64,000 nt of DNA from Limnohabitans sp. Bal53 (GTDB taxonomy: Bacteria; Pseudomonadota; Gammaproteobacteria; Burkholderiales; Burkholderiaceae_C), in the NCBI RefSeq assembly GCF_003063355.1, contig NZ_NESH01000004.1, positions 186,001-250,000 of the forward strand, given 5' to 3'. Made by a program: the position numbers and the translations under genes. Shown here one piece after another: positions 19,801 to 28,403 of the stretch; within the stretch, counting starts at the first letter, position 1; each line of letters begins with the position of its first letter. Under the pieces are notes generated by a model, which worked only from the letters and a program-made list of their open reading frames with translations, was not told the DNA's origin and did not search any database.

Positions 19801-20877
19801 GCGAGCATCGCCGCCACCAGCCCCCTGGGCAAAAGCGCCGCCAGTGCCCTGCAGGACTACGCCAGCGACACCGACATCTCGCCGGCCTCCAAGTTCATGA
19901 ACTTTTCTGACTTCATGGCGCCCAGTGCTCCTGCAGCCAACTTCGCTGTCTTTGACAACGTGGGCCCCGTCAACGGGCAAGTGGCCAACAACAGTACGAT
20001 CGATGACACACTTCCCGCCATCACTGGACGCGGCGCCAACCCCGGCGATGTGGTCACAGTGTTTGACACCTACATCCTCAACGGCCAAAGCATCACGCAA
20101 GAAATCGGCAAAGCCATCGTGGCCGCCGACGGCACCTGGTCCGTGCTCCCAACCAAGCCCTTGATCACTGGCGATCACCTGTTTAATGTCGGCTTCACCG
20201 ACAAGGTTGGTAACTCCAGTGTGGGCGATGGCACCTCCAATTTCACCATCGGCGGTGATGCCGCACCCGCCATTGCCATCGCGCGCACCAGTGCCGCAGC
20301 CACCACCGGCGCTGCACTGACCACCAGTGAAACCATTGTCTTTACCTTAAGCCGTGCCAGCACCAACTTCGCCCTCAGCGATGTGGACGTCACAGGCGGC
20401 ACTCTCTCCAACTTCACCCCCGTGCCCAGCAGTGGCACCGCCGGCGCCGGCTACACCCAATACACCGCCACCTTCACCCCCACCGCAGGCGCTACCGGCA
20501 CCGCCACCATCGGCGTATTGGCCACCAAATTCACAGACACACTGGGCAACAACAACGTTGACACCTACCAAAGCACCTCGGCCAACTACGAGACCAACAA
20601 CCAAGTCAGCATCGCCTACAACACCAGCGCCAACCCGCTGCCAGACACCACCGCCCCCAGCATCATCGTTTCGCGCGCAGGTAGCGCCACCCTGGCCAGC
20701 GGCAACACCGACACCATCAGCTTCATCCTGAGCGAGGCCAGCACCAGCTTGACCGCCAGCGACATCGACGTCACCGGCGGCACCCTGGGTGTTGATTCAC
20801 TTACCAAACAGAGCCAGACTTCACGTTCAAATATGAGCCACTTGGTTATTGATGTTTTATTTCAAGATTGTGGATAA
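16873..20877 (+). CDS. Giant BapA/LapA-like adhesin, N-terminal part (interrupted)
   Basis: Residues 1 to about 115 resemble the BapA prefix-like domain of type I-secreted biofilm adhesins, followed by a Gly/Ala-rich hydrophobic segment (about 135-175). Three near-identical units of about 198 residues come next (period about 597 bp from roughly 17.4 kb), each with TNDxTPxxxGxxPxGS, INGQKYPVTVNPDGSW, NLPDGTY, PFTIDTT and FSDAAAN landmarks. Two different Ig-like units follow (VVTLxVNGxxxT). The true frame ends at about 20789, inside another unit; the last 29 codons read into an IS21 remnant. The secretion signal would lie on the downstream part, so this product alone should not be exported. Confidence 0.85.
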   Translation: MAKQYKVLVNTGKADNNKVLDIQQGGGDRGQAVRIKAQAGAKYELQEVGRKKPVGPDYIKAKRVGKDLHILFEDERQASLVIEDYYEVLPEGYNGVIGQAENGSFYEYIPEDPKVSGLISELAEGGQTVNAALGGAEVTPVGAALGVLAFSPLMGILGLGALGAIAAAADGQGDKTPNTDAFTGQLDSGSDSGVAGDHKTNDATPTLSGKVPVGSTASVTINGQKYPVTVNPDGSWTFTNPTNLPDGTYYPVLHVTQNGVTSDINITPFTIDTTAPTVVITSNANILGSGQSATITFTLSEASNDLARGDITVTGGSLGTLTQSTTDPKVYTATFTPNTTGNSATISIANDKFSDAAANRNADGADANNTVTLSTNAATYGALEQAASNDSGVLGDNQTNDTTPTITGKVPAGSTASVTINGQKYPVTVNPDGSWSFTNPTNLPDGTYTPVLDVITNGQTNSLPLTPFTIDTTPPTIVVGSSASVLTTGQSTTVTFTLSEPVSDFDANDIAVTGGNLSNFQKSATDPKVYTATFTPSATGTSASISVASGKFSDAAANLNADGAEANNTVSLITNAASSGQLNPISDNNTGTPNDSKTNDVTPELNGRIPPGSSATISLNGQTYPVTVNPDGTWRFTQPTNLPDGTYTPQLNVTTNGQTVTTPITPFTIDTTSPTVAISGPSTLSQGQSTTLTFTLSEVSTDFTDADLVISGGSLGPLQQSATNPLVYTATFTASPNVDLLSPTSGFRVSIASNKFADAAGNQNQDGAQANNNWVAIESSSDGSSTPTQVPSKTTTLILDPIATDNFITSAERSSTTTLLSGQVNGTYVKGDVVTLVVNGQNYTAAVDALGAYSVSVPTAQLLTDPDTKVEASIAATGATGKPTASQDYTLASTTGQPAVALVLDTVTDDNIINIDESKASAVAMTGKAIGNFTTGDVVTLSVNGKTFTGTVNASGAYSINVPGADLLADPDSTVQASIAATSPLGKSAASALQDYASDTDISPASKFMNFSDFMAPSAPAANFAVFDNVGPVNGQVANNSTIDDTLPAITGRGANPGDVVTVFDTYILNGQSITQEIGKAIVAADGTWSVLPTKPLITGDHLFNVGFTDKVGNSSVGDGTSNFTIGGDAAPAIAIARTSAAATTGAALTTSETIVFTLSRASTNFALSDVDVTGGTLSNFTPVPSSGTAGAGYTQYTATFTPTAGATGTATIGVLATKFTDTLGNNNVDTYQSTSANYETNNQVSIAYNTSANPLPDTTAPSIIVSRAGSATLASGNTDTISFILSEASTSLTASDIDVTGGTLGVDSLTKQSQTSRSNMSHLVIDVLFQDCG

Positions 20878-21120
20878 GTCTGGTGATAAAGCTGTTTCCT
20901 CGTCTCCTTTCGATTGCTTTGTTCTACTTGTCTTAGCTCCTTTAACCTTAGCGGTAGAGCTCCTGAATCGCCAACTTTGATTGCCTGTTTCAACAATGTG
21001 GCAATGATGCGTCAAACGATCCAACACCCTGCCCAAATAATTAGCAGGATATGTGGAACGTGGCTCAAACTTGCTCGTGAATGTTTATCAGAGTGGCTCA
21101 GTTTTCAAAATAAAACAACA
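20790..21120. mobile_element. IS21-family element remnant (both ends, internal deletion)
   Basis: The left end TGTTGATTCACTTACC and the right end, read inward as TGTTGTTTTATTTTGA, both start with TGTTG and each carry two spaced GAGCCA copies, the multiple-terminal-repeat style of IS21. Inside, the minus strand encodes the C-terminus of IstB (see next entry). Only 331 bp remain, so istA and most of istB are gone. The flanks (CTGGG before, GGACGG after) show no target duplication, which suggests deletion or recombination after insertion. It splits the adhesin gene. Confidence 0.8.
20857..21084 (-). pseudogene. istB: istB fragment (IS21 transposition helper ATPase, C-terminus only)
   Basis: The reverse strand reads GRVLDRLTHHCHIVETGN followed by QSWRFRSSTAKVKGAK, ending with TAA at 20857-20859. 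DRLTHHCHIVETGNxSWRF is typical of the end of IstB, the AAA+ helper of IS21 transposases. The ATP-binding domain is absent; the frame is closed upstream by stops in the terminal repeat. Non-functional. Confidence 0.8.
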
Positions 21121-21125
21121 GGACG

Positions 21126-24100
21126 GTGAGTGTGCTGGGCACAGACGGCGGTGGCGCCAACCAATATGCTGCCAAACAGCAGGACGCTCTTGGCAACTTG
21201 AGCAAACTGTCCAACACCTACACGGTCAATTCATCGGGCGCCAACCAGCTGGTGAATGGTGACTTTGCCGACGGAGCAACGGGTTTCACCACCTCCGGAT
21301 TGACGTATCAGGCCAATTACAACGGCGCTGGGAACACCTACGGCTTGTCCAACTATGCAAGCACAGGAGTGACCACCGCACCGGCTGGTGCAACAACATT
21401 GAGCAGCGGAACCTTTGCAAATGGGAGCTTCATAACCACTGGCTTTACAAGTCCGAAATCAGGGGGCGTGTACACCACTTCACAGTCTCAATACTTAAAC
21501 TATCACGGATCAAATGGAACCGGTGACGCTTATAAGGTCTATGTGAGTTCTGCGGACGCGGTAGGTACCGTGACCACATGGGCACAAAATGTCAATGTGA
21601 TTGCAGGGCACACCTACAATTTCACCTTTACTGAAGGAAGCAATGGCGGCGGCACCAACTACTTCAGCATTGCCGGCTCAACGCCAGTGGCTTGGGATCC
21701 AGGCAATACCGCCAAAATTGTCACTGCCACGGTCAACATCACCTACACAGCCACAAGCACGGGGTCTATTCCGATTGTGTTGACACACCAATCGACAGTG
21801 TCAGGTGGGTCAAACGACACCAGACTTGCCAACATGAAGTTTGTCGATGTGACCTCAGCGCCAGACGGCTCACTGGTTGCAGACACCTTCATGCCCGGCA
21901 CCACCGGCGACAACACAGCCTTGGTCTATACAGGTGGCAGCATGGCTTCCATCGATGGCAATGACACCATCACAGTTCAAGACAACGACTTGCAAGCTAC
22001 GTTGGCCGCAGGCGGCTTCATCAACGGCGGCGCGGGGGTGGACACGCTCATGCTTGCCGCTGGCACCAACTTGAACTTGGAAACCTTGGCGACCAACCAA
22101 ACCGTCAAGCCCATCCAGGAAGTGGAAGTCTTCCAGATGCAAGGTGGCAGCACCTTGACGCTGAGCGCCAACGACGTGTTGAGCTTGGGTGGCAACAACA
22201 CCGGCAACGGCACGGGCACGATGGCGGCCTATAACTTCACGTCGACCACGCAAACCGCATTTGGCACCGTGTCTGCGACGGGCACGACCAGCAGCACGGG
22301 CAAGGTGCAGTTGGTCATCAACGGCACCAACACCGATGTGGTGGCTTTGGACGGCCTGAACCTGGACGGCGTGACGACCAACGGCACCGTGGGCAACTCA
22401 GGCTTGGCCGGTCAGTGGGACTACAAAGGCACCACCGACATCACCGTGGGCGGTGTGACCACCACCTACCGTGTATACAACCACAGCACCACATCGGCAC
22501 AATTGTTGGTGGACAGCGATGTCGGCTCCAGCACCAGCGGCAACGCTGTAGCCATCACCAATGTGCAGGCCTCGGGTGAAACCACCAAGGTGCTGATGGA
22601 GACTTTTGACAACTTGCCTTATAAAAGCACTGAGTCGATGTGGGACTTCACAACCGCCAACGGCATCCAGTTCCAGTCGCAATTTGGTGGTTCGATCTTG
22701 CCCACCTTCACACAAGTGAATGATCGACTGGTCATCAACAACGCCACCTTGCCATCAACCAACACTAGCCAGTGGGCGATCATGCCTTGGAATGGCACTA
22801 TTGAAAACGCAACGTTTGACTACAACGGCATCAACAACTCCACGGCCAGCGGAACCGCGGTGGTGCGCCTGTACAACAACTCTGCGCTGGCCGCTGGACC
22901 ATTGAACTTGGCAAACAACGCTTTGCCAAGCGATCCAGCGACTTTCAACCAGTCAGGAGCGTTTGACGAAATCAGCTTCCAGAACATGCCCAAGGACCAA
23001 TACGCCATCGACGACCTGAAGTTGACGATGACCGGTGTTGCTGAAACTGTAGACCTGGCCAACGGCAGTGGCACACGCCACACCACAGGCGTGGTCTCCG
23101 GCACTTTGGCCAAGGCCCTGTCAGCTGGTGAGTACATCGAGGTGTTCAGCAACGGCGTGAGCTTGGGTCAAGCCGCTGTCAACGGCACCACCTGGTCGAT
23201 TGCCGACACGATTGCCGCGGGTGGCGAAAACTACACCGCCAAGATCATGAGCAGCAGCGCGGCCGAAGTGGCCTCGTCGATGAACTACGCGATCAACCAA
23301 GCCGGTGGCGCTGTGCCACGCTTGACCATCACCAACGACGCCTCTGAGCCAGTGTCTGCAGGCAAGACGGTCAACTACACCTTCCGCTTTGACCAGGCCG
23401 TAACGGGCTTTGACGCCAGCGATGTGACCGTGACCAATGGCGGCACAGTGAGCGGTTTGATCAAGCTTGACGACCAAACCTGGGTCATGTCGGTCAACGC
23501 CCCCAGCACGGGTGCGGGCACCACCACGGTGTCGGTGGCCGATGGCAGCTACAACGCCACAAACGGCGGCGCAGCAGGCCTGGGCGCTTCTGATTCGCAC
23601 GCTTTTGATGCCGCCTTGACGCCTTACAGTTTTGATGGCTACAAGGGCTCCAACACAGGCAGCGCCGCGATCGACCCCTTGTATACCGGTGCGGGTGACG
23701 ATTGGGTGACGGCTGTGGGCACCAAAAACACGGGCGTTGAGTACATCAACACGGGTGCGGGGTCCGACACGATCCAGATCATGGGCAACAACCTGACCAA
23801 GCTGGCCTTGGCCGCTGGCTTTGCCGAGTTTGATGGCGGCGACGGCATCGACCGACTGGGCTTTTACAACGGCGGTACCGTCGCGGCCAACATCACGCTG
23901 GACTTGACCAACGTGAACGTCGCAAACCACTTGCACAACTTTGAGACCATCGATATGACTCAAAACGGTGCCGGTGGCACTGGGACGCTCAAACTCGATC
24001 GCAATGCCATCATCAATCTGTCAGACCTCCTGGACAACACCGCCACCAGCGGTGTGGATGAAAGCCAGATGTTGGTGGTCAACGGCAAAGCGGGTGACAA

Positions 24101-24278
24101 GGTGCAATTGGTGGGCGGAGCCAACTGGACCAACGTGGCCACCGGTTTGACCGGCGAATTGCTCAACAGCACCTATGGCGCGGATTACAAGTTCACGTCC
24201 ACAGACCGCTACACCCAGATGAGCAACAACGGGGTCACCCTGTTCCTCGACGATGACTTGACCCGCAGCAACCTGTAA
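21126..24278 (+). CDS. Giant adhesin, C-terminal part (downstream of the IS21 remnant)
   Basis: 1050 residues. The frame starts at GTG 21126 only because an in-frame TAA (21111-21113) inside the IS remnant closes it upstream; the protein begins mid-domain (VLGTDGGGANQYAAKQQDA). It carries a hydrophilic, Thr/Asn/Gly-rich body, an Ig-like unit near residues 730-820 (VNYTFRFDQAVTGFDASDVT) and RTX-like nonapeptide traces (YTGAGDDWV, NTGAGSDTIQ, FDGGDGIDRLG) before the C-terminus, typical of type I secretion substrates. It is the export-competent end of the interrupted adhesin. A few signals (AGGA at 21119) could allow separate translation, but function is doubtful. Confidence 0.82.
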   Translation: MSVLGTDGGGANQYAAKQQDALGNLSKLSNTYTVNSSGANQLVNGDFADGATGFTTSGLTYQANYNGAGNTYGLSNYASTGVTTAPAGATTLSSGTFANGSFITTGFTSPKSGGVYTTSQSQYLNYHGSNGTGDAYKVYVSSADAVGTVTTWAQNVNVIAGHTYNFTFTEGSNGGGTNYFSIAGSTPVAWDPGNTAKIVTATVNITYTATSTGSIPIVLTHQSTVSGGSNDTRLANMKFVDVTSAPDGSLVADTFMPGTTGDNTALVYTGGSMASIDGNDTITVQDNDLQATLAAGGFINGGAGVDTLMLAAGTNLNLETLATNQTVKPIQEVEVFQMQGGSTLTLSANDVLSLGGNNTGNGTGTMAAYNFTSTTQTAFGTVSATGTTSSTGKVQLVINGTNTDVVALDGLNLDGVTTNGTVGNSGLAGQWDYKGTTDITVGGVTTTYRVYNHSTTSAQLLVDSDVGSSTSGNAVAITNVQASGETTKVLMETFDNLPYKSTESMWDFTTANGIQFQSQFGGSILPTFTQVNDRLVINNATLPSTNTSQWAIMPWNGTIENATFDYNGINNSTASGTAVVRLYNNSALAAGPLNLANNALPSDPATFNQSGAFDEISFQNMPKDQYAIDDLKLTMTGVAETVDLANGSGTRHTTGVVSGTLAKALSAGEYIEVFSNGVSLGQAAVNGTTWSIADTIAAGGENYTAKIMSSSAAEVASSMNYAINQAGGAVPRLTITNDASEPVSAGKTVNYTFRFDQAVTGFDASDVTVTNGGTVSGLIKLDDQTWVMSVNAPSTGAGTTTVSVADGSYNATNGGAAGLGASDSHAFDAALTPYSFDGYKGSNTGSAAIDPLYTGAGDDWVTAVGTKNTGVEYINTGAGSDTIQIMGNNLTKLALAAGFAEFDGGDGIDRLGFYNGGTVAANITLDLTNVNVANHLHNFETIDMTQNGAGGTGTLKLDRNAIINLSDLLDNTATSGVDESQMLVVNGKAGDKVQLVGGANWTNVATGLTGELLNSTYGADYKFTSTDRYTQMSNNGVTLFLDDDLTRSNL

Positions 24279-24297
24279 GTTGGTACCAGCCCATACA

Positions 24298-24327
24298 CCC
24301 CAGTCGGATTTTTGGCTCCGACTGGGG
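24298..24327 (+). terminator. Strong hairpin after the adhesin gene
   Basis: CCCCAGTCGGA (24298-24308) pairs perfectly with TCCGACTGGGG (24317-24327). There is no T run after it, so it may act as a factor-dependent terminator or an mRNA-stabilising end. Confidence 0.65.
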
Positions 24328-24375
24328 CGGGCCATTGTTTCAATTCAAAGATAAAACGTGTAGTTTTTCAACACC

Positions 24376-25809
24376 ATGACTTTTGGCCATGACATCATTT
24401 ACCTGATCCTCAATGTGATCATTTTGGGAATGACGGTTCAGGCCAAGTCTTTGTACGAAGGTCAGCGAGACTTCAGGCCCAGCCGTGCACTGATGATGAC
24501 GTTTCTCGCGGCCAATCTCTCGGCGGTCACGGGCGTCTTGTTTGTTTGGGCGGGGTCTTTTTTCCTGACGCTGACCAATACGCTGATGTTGGCTTCGGGT
24601 TGCTGTGCCGCCCTGACTGCGCGCTCATGGCGTGTGCCCTTGACGCCTGAGATGGTTCGCCGCAGCACAGCATTCATGTTGTGCGTGATGGTGACCTTTG
24701 AGGTGTTTCGCCTGAACGGCAATTATGTCCAGCGGGTCGTCATTTATTGTGTCTTCAGCACCATGTTGTTGTCCTGGTTGCTCTATGAAGTCTGGCAGGC
24801 GCAGCGCCAAAAGGGCAATACATTCCAGCTGAAGTTTTTAGCCTTTGTGATGTTGATCAGCCTTTCATTGCGCATGGCGCGAATGACGGTGGTACTGATG
24901 CTGGAGGTGCCACCCGAATCGCTCTTTCAAGAAGGTATGTTGCCTGCGATATTGCGGCTCGTTTCACTGTCGATGGATGTGTTGATTTTGAGCTCTCTGT
25001 TGGGCTACAGCATCCATGAATTGGCTCAAAAAAATAGGCTGATCCAAGAATAGAGTCAAAGAGTTCGTGCAGCCAATGTGGCTTTGGATGCAGCCCTGGC
25101 TGAAAACACCCAGATGCTCACGGCACTGACGATGTCGGTCAAGTCAAACAACATGGGTGTTTTGATGGCTTCGTTGGCGCATGAACTGAGCCAGCCCTTG
25201 CAGATGATACGCACCAAGACAGAGCTGTTAGCCTGCATGCCTGAACTGCAACACAGCGATCGGCAAAAGTTCATCAATGGCCTGATTCAGGATAACAACC
25301 GTGCGGGCGAAATCATTGTTCAGTTGCGAAAATTCTTGCGCAGCGGGTCGTCGGATTTCAATACCGTGCAGCTGAACCAGGTGGTGGCCGAGTCTTTGGC
25401 CATGATTCAAGCGGAATTGACACGTCACGACATCACGCTGTCCCAACAAGTTGACAGCGCGGTGGCTGTTTGGGCCAACGAAGCCCAATTACAAATGGTG
25501 GTGCTGAACTTACTTAAAAATGCTCTGGATGCTTTGCGGTCTGTGCCTTCGCCCCGGGAAATCGAGTTGCAACTGAGGCAAACAGAACAGGCCAACGTAC
25601 TGACCGTCTCTGACAATGGCCCAGGCATGACCGAGTCTGAACGGGCACGCGTGTTTGAGATTTTTTATTCCACCAAAAATGAAGGCATGGGTTTGGGCTT
25701 GTGGTTGAGCCATTCCTTAGTGACTCGCCATGGCGGCCAGCTGCAAGTGAGCAGCAGCCCATCGGGAGGAACCTGTTTTACTTTGACGCTTCCCCGCCAT
25801 CCTGAATGA
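24376..25809 (+). pseudogene. Membrane sensor histidine kinase, interrupted by an amber codon
   Basis: One frame runs from ATG 24376 to 25809 except for a single TAG at 25051-25053. The first 225 residues contain six to seven hydrophobic segments (membrane sensor). After the TAG come a short coiled-coil linker, the H-box AHELSQPLQMI, the N-box NLLKNALDAL, DNGPGM and GMGLGLWLSHSLVTRHGGQL, a complete HisKA/HATPase kinase core. The intact protein would be 477 residues. The likely ancestral codon is Gln (CAG) or another one-base neighbour. A GTG at 25078 could start the soluble kinase part, but lacks a well-placed ribosome-binding site. No response regulator gene is adjacent. It follows the adhesin locus. 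Confidence 0.8.
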
Positions 25810-25857
25810 AAGTGCTTTGTTGAAAATGGCTTTTTGGTGCGCATGATTCGCCCATTT

Positions 25858-25883
25858 AAAAAACCCGCCTCGGCGGGTTTTTT
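25858..25883. terminator. Bidirectional terminator between the kinase gene and qmcA
   Basis: AAAAAACCCGCC and GGCGGGTTTTTT flank a two-base centre. It has A and T runs on both sides and separates convergent genes. Confidence 0.88.
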
Positions 25884-25900
25884 GCGTCTGCCAAGCCGCT

Positions 25901-26818
25901 TTAACTGGCTTGTTTGCTGGTGCTCACCATCTGCATGGCCGATGCGATCAGACCCGAGACCTCCGTCATGTTGCCGGGCACGATCAGCGTGGTCTTGGCG
26001 TCTTGCGCCACCTTGGCGTAGGCCTGCACCGCTTGCTCGGCCACCTTGAGCTGGACCGCTTGTTCACCCCCGGGCTGGCGGATGGCGGTAGCAATCCGCT
26101 CAATGGCTTGCGCCGTGGCGTTGGCCATTTCGGTGATGGCGGCGGCATCACCTTGGGCTTTGTTGATGGCGGCTTGCTTTTCGCCTTCTGATCGAGCAAT
26201 GAAGGCCTCGCGCTCGCCTGTGGCGATGTTGATCTGCTCTTGACGTCGGCCTTCGGAGGCGGCGATCAGCGCGCGCTTTTCGCGTTCGGCCGTGATTTGC
26301 GACTGCATGGCCAGCAAAATTTCTTTGGGCGGCGTCAGGTCCTTGATCTCGTAGCGCAGCACCTTCACGCCCCAGTTGAGCGCCGCTTCGTCGATGGCGG
26401 CCACCACCTGGGCATTGATGATGTCGCGCTCTTCAAAGGTCTTGTCCAGTTCCAACTTGCCGATCACGCTGCGCAGGCTGGTTTGCGCCAGCTGGGTGAC
26501 GGCCACGATGTAGTTGGACGAGCCGTAGCTGGCCAGCTTGGGGTCGGTGACTTGAAAGTACAAAATGCCGTCGACCTGCAGCTGCGTGTTGTCACGCGTG
26601 ATGCAAATCTGGCTGGGCACATCCAGAGGGATTTCTTTCAGGCTGTGCTTTTGGATCACGTTGTCCACAAAGGGCACCACAAAGTTCAGGCCCGGGGCGA
26701 GACTGGCGTGGAATTTGCCCAGTCTTTCGACCACCCAGGCCTCTTGTTGCGGAACCACCTTGACGGTCTTGATGACGAACAGGACCGCGATGACCACGAG
26801 GACGACGGCGATTTCCAT
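25901..26818 (-). CDS. SPFH/band-7 membrane protein (QmcA/paraslipin-like)
   Basis: 305 residues. A single N-terminal membrane helix (VVLVVIAVLFVIKTVKVVP) is followed by the SPFH domain (VPQQEAWVVERLGKFHA, PGLNFVVPFVDNV, SLKEIPLDVPSQICITRDN) and a long Ala/Glu-rich coiled coil (about 175-255, with ITAEREKRALIAASEGRRQ). Such proteins form oligomeric rings in membrane microdomains. It lies downstream of an NfeD-like gene with a 36-bp gap, the well-known SPFH-NfeD pairing. Similar to E. coli QmcA; HflC is less likely because no hflK is present. Confidence 0.9.
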   Translation of the reverse strand: MEIAVVLVVIAVLFVIKTVKVVPQQEAWVVERLGKFHASLAPGLNFVVPFVDNVIQKHSLKEIPLDVPSQICITRDNTQLQVDGILYFQVTDPKLASYGSSNYIVAVTQLAQTSLRSVIGKLELDKTFEERDIINAQVVAAIDEAALNWGVKVLRYEIKDLTPPKEILLAMQSQITAEREKRALIAASEGRRQEQINIATGEREAFIARSEGEKQAAINKAQGDAAAITEMANATAQAIERIATAIRQPGGEQAVQLKVAEQAVQAYAKVAQDAKTTLIVPGNMTEVSGLIASAMQMVSTSKQAS

Positions 26819-26854
26819 GGTTTTTCTCCCTTTTCAGTGTTGCGAGCGGTGTGC

Positions 26855-27274
26855 TCAGATTTTCTCGAGGACCAGGCGGTTGCCCGCCATGGCCTGAATG
26901 CGGTAAACGCCCGGCGCGGCGGTCTGGCCTGTGGCCAGCACAGCGGTCCAGGCAGCGCCCCGGTGTTTGACTTGCGCCGTGCCCTGTGCGTTCCAGGCAT
27001 CGACCTGCACCGTGGCGCCCAAGTCCAGGTGTTGGTCTTGTGCTTCTTGTGGCGTGGTGCTTTGGCGCTTGCGCCATTGGCCCAGCAGCACGGCTCCCAG
27101 GCCGCCCACGATGGCCGCAGCCACCAGTTGGGTGTTCAGCCCATAGCCTGCCAGCGCAGCCAGGGCTGCCGCAACAGACCCGAGGCCCAGCATCAGCAGG
27201 TAAAAAGTGCCCGTGACCAACTCCAGCGCCACCAGCACGCCGGTCAGCACCCACCACATCGTTGCATTGCTCAT
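26855..27274 (-). CDS. NfeD-like membrane protein
   Basis: 139 residues from ATG 27274, which has GGAGG just upstream; a longer frame to 27433 lacks a ribosome-binding site and overlaps the dusA promoter. Two to three hydrophobic segments (about 5-65) are followed by an OB-fold NfeD C-terminal domain (LDLGATVQVDAWNAQGTAQV). It is the short, protease-less type of NfeD that partners with SPFH proteins, and forms an operon with the qmcA-like gene. Confidence 0.87.
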   Translation of the reverse strand: MSNATMWWVLTGVLVALELVTGTFYLLMLGLGSVAAALAALAGYGLNTQLVAAAIVGGLGAVLLGQWRKRQSTTPQEAQDQHLDLGATVQVDAWNAQGTAQVKHRGAAWTAVLATGQTAAPGVYRIQAMAGNRLVLEKI

Positions 27275-27386
27275 TTCGCCTCCTTCAGCTTGATCCGCGT
27301 ATTGTCGGGCTTGAACTTCTGTCTTTATACGCCAACCACGCAGCACCGGGATCAAGTCCGCCACAAGCCAAGGATAATCAGCCCCC

Positions 27387-28388
27387 ATGCATTTCCCCGA
27401 ACCCCAACGCTGGCGCTTGTCTGTGGCCCCCATGATGGACTGGACTGACCGTCATTGCCGATTTTTCCACCGCCTGCTGACTCGCCACACCTTGCTCTAC
27501 ACCGAGATGGTGACCACCGGTGCTTTGCGCCACGGCAGTGTGCAGCGGCACCTGCGCTTCAACGCCGAAGAGCACCCCGTGGCCCTGCAACTGGGCGGCA
27601 GCGACGCCGCCGATTTGGCCCACGCCGCCAAGCTGGGGCAAGAGTGGGGCTACGACGAGATCAACCTCAACTGCGGCTGCCCGTCAGACCGTGTGCAGCG
27701 CGGCGCATTTGGCGCTTGCCTGATGAACGAGCCGCACACCGTGGCCGATGGCGTGAAAGCCATGCTCGATGTGGTGGATGTGCCGGTCACGGTGAAGCAC
27801 CGCATTGGCATTGACCGCATCGAGAGCTACGACTTTGTGCGCGACTTTGTGGGCACCGTGAGCGAAGCCGGTTGCAAAGTCTTCATCGTGCACGCCCGCA
27901 ATGCGTGGCTCGACGGCCTCTCTCCAAAGGAAAACCGCGAGATTCCGCCTCTGCGTTATGAGCTGGCCTACCAGCTCAAAAAGGACTTCCCGGGGCTGCT
28001 GATCGCCGTGAACGGCGGCATCAAGACCAACGAAGAAATTGCCCTGCATTTGCAGCACGCCGACGGCGTGATGATCGGGCGCGAGGCGTACTACAACCCC
28101 TGGCTGTTGGGCAGCTGGGACGCCGCGTTTTACGGCGATACCCACGAAGTGCCCAGCCGCGAGGCTGTGGAAGAGGCCATGGTGGCCTACATGGAGCGGG
28201 CTTTTGCCGAAGACGGCTGCCCTTGGTATGCCATTGCCCGGCACATGCTGGGCCTGTACCACGGGCAACGCGGAGGGCGTTTGTGGCGTCAGGTCTGGAG
28301 CGACCACAAGCTCAAGCCTTTGCCGCCGCGTGATGTCTGGGTATTGGCCCGTGCGGCGCTGGCGCGGGGGGCCGTGGTCACCGATTGA
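27387..28388 (+). CDS. dusA: tRNA-dihydrouridine(20/20a) synthase
   Basis: FMN-dependent reductase that makes dihydrouridine at D-loop positions 20/20a of tRNA. The TIM-barrel motifs are VAPMMDWTDRHCRFF, YTEMVTTGAL, LQLGGSD and the catalytic-Cys region INLNCGCPSDRVQRGAFGAC. RIGID, VHARNAWLDGLSPKENREIP and VNGGI follow. The 333 residues match DusA rather than DusB or DusC (PKENR and long C-terminal helix domain). Divergent from nfeD. Confidence 0.95.
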   Translation: MHFPEPQRWRLSVAPMMDWTDRHCRFFHRLLTRHTLLYTEMVTTGALRHGSVQRHLRFNAEEHPVALQLGGSDAADLAHAAKLGQEWGYDEINLNCGCPSDRVQRGAFGACLMNEPHTVADGVKAMLDVVDVPVTVKHRIGIDRIESYDFVRDFVGTVSEAGCKVFIVHARNAWLDGLSPKENREIPPLRYELAYQLKKDFPGLLIAVNGGIKTNEEIALHLQHADGVMIGREAYYNPWLLGSWDAAFYGDTHEVPSREAVEEAMVAYMERAFAEDGCPWYAIARHMLGLYHGQRGGRLWRQVWSDHKLKPLPPRDVWVLARAALARGAVVTD

Positions 28389-28403
28389 CGCTTGCCGGCG
28401 TTT

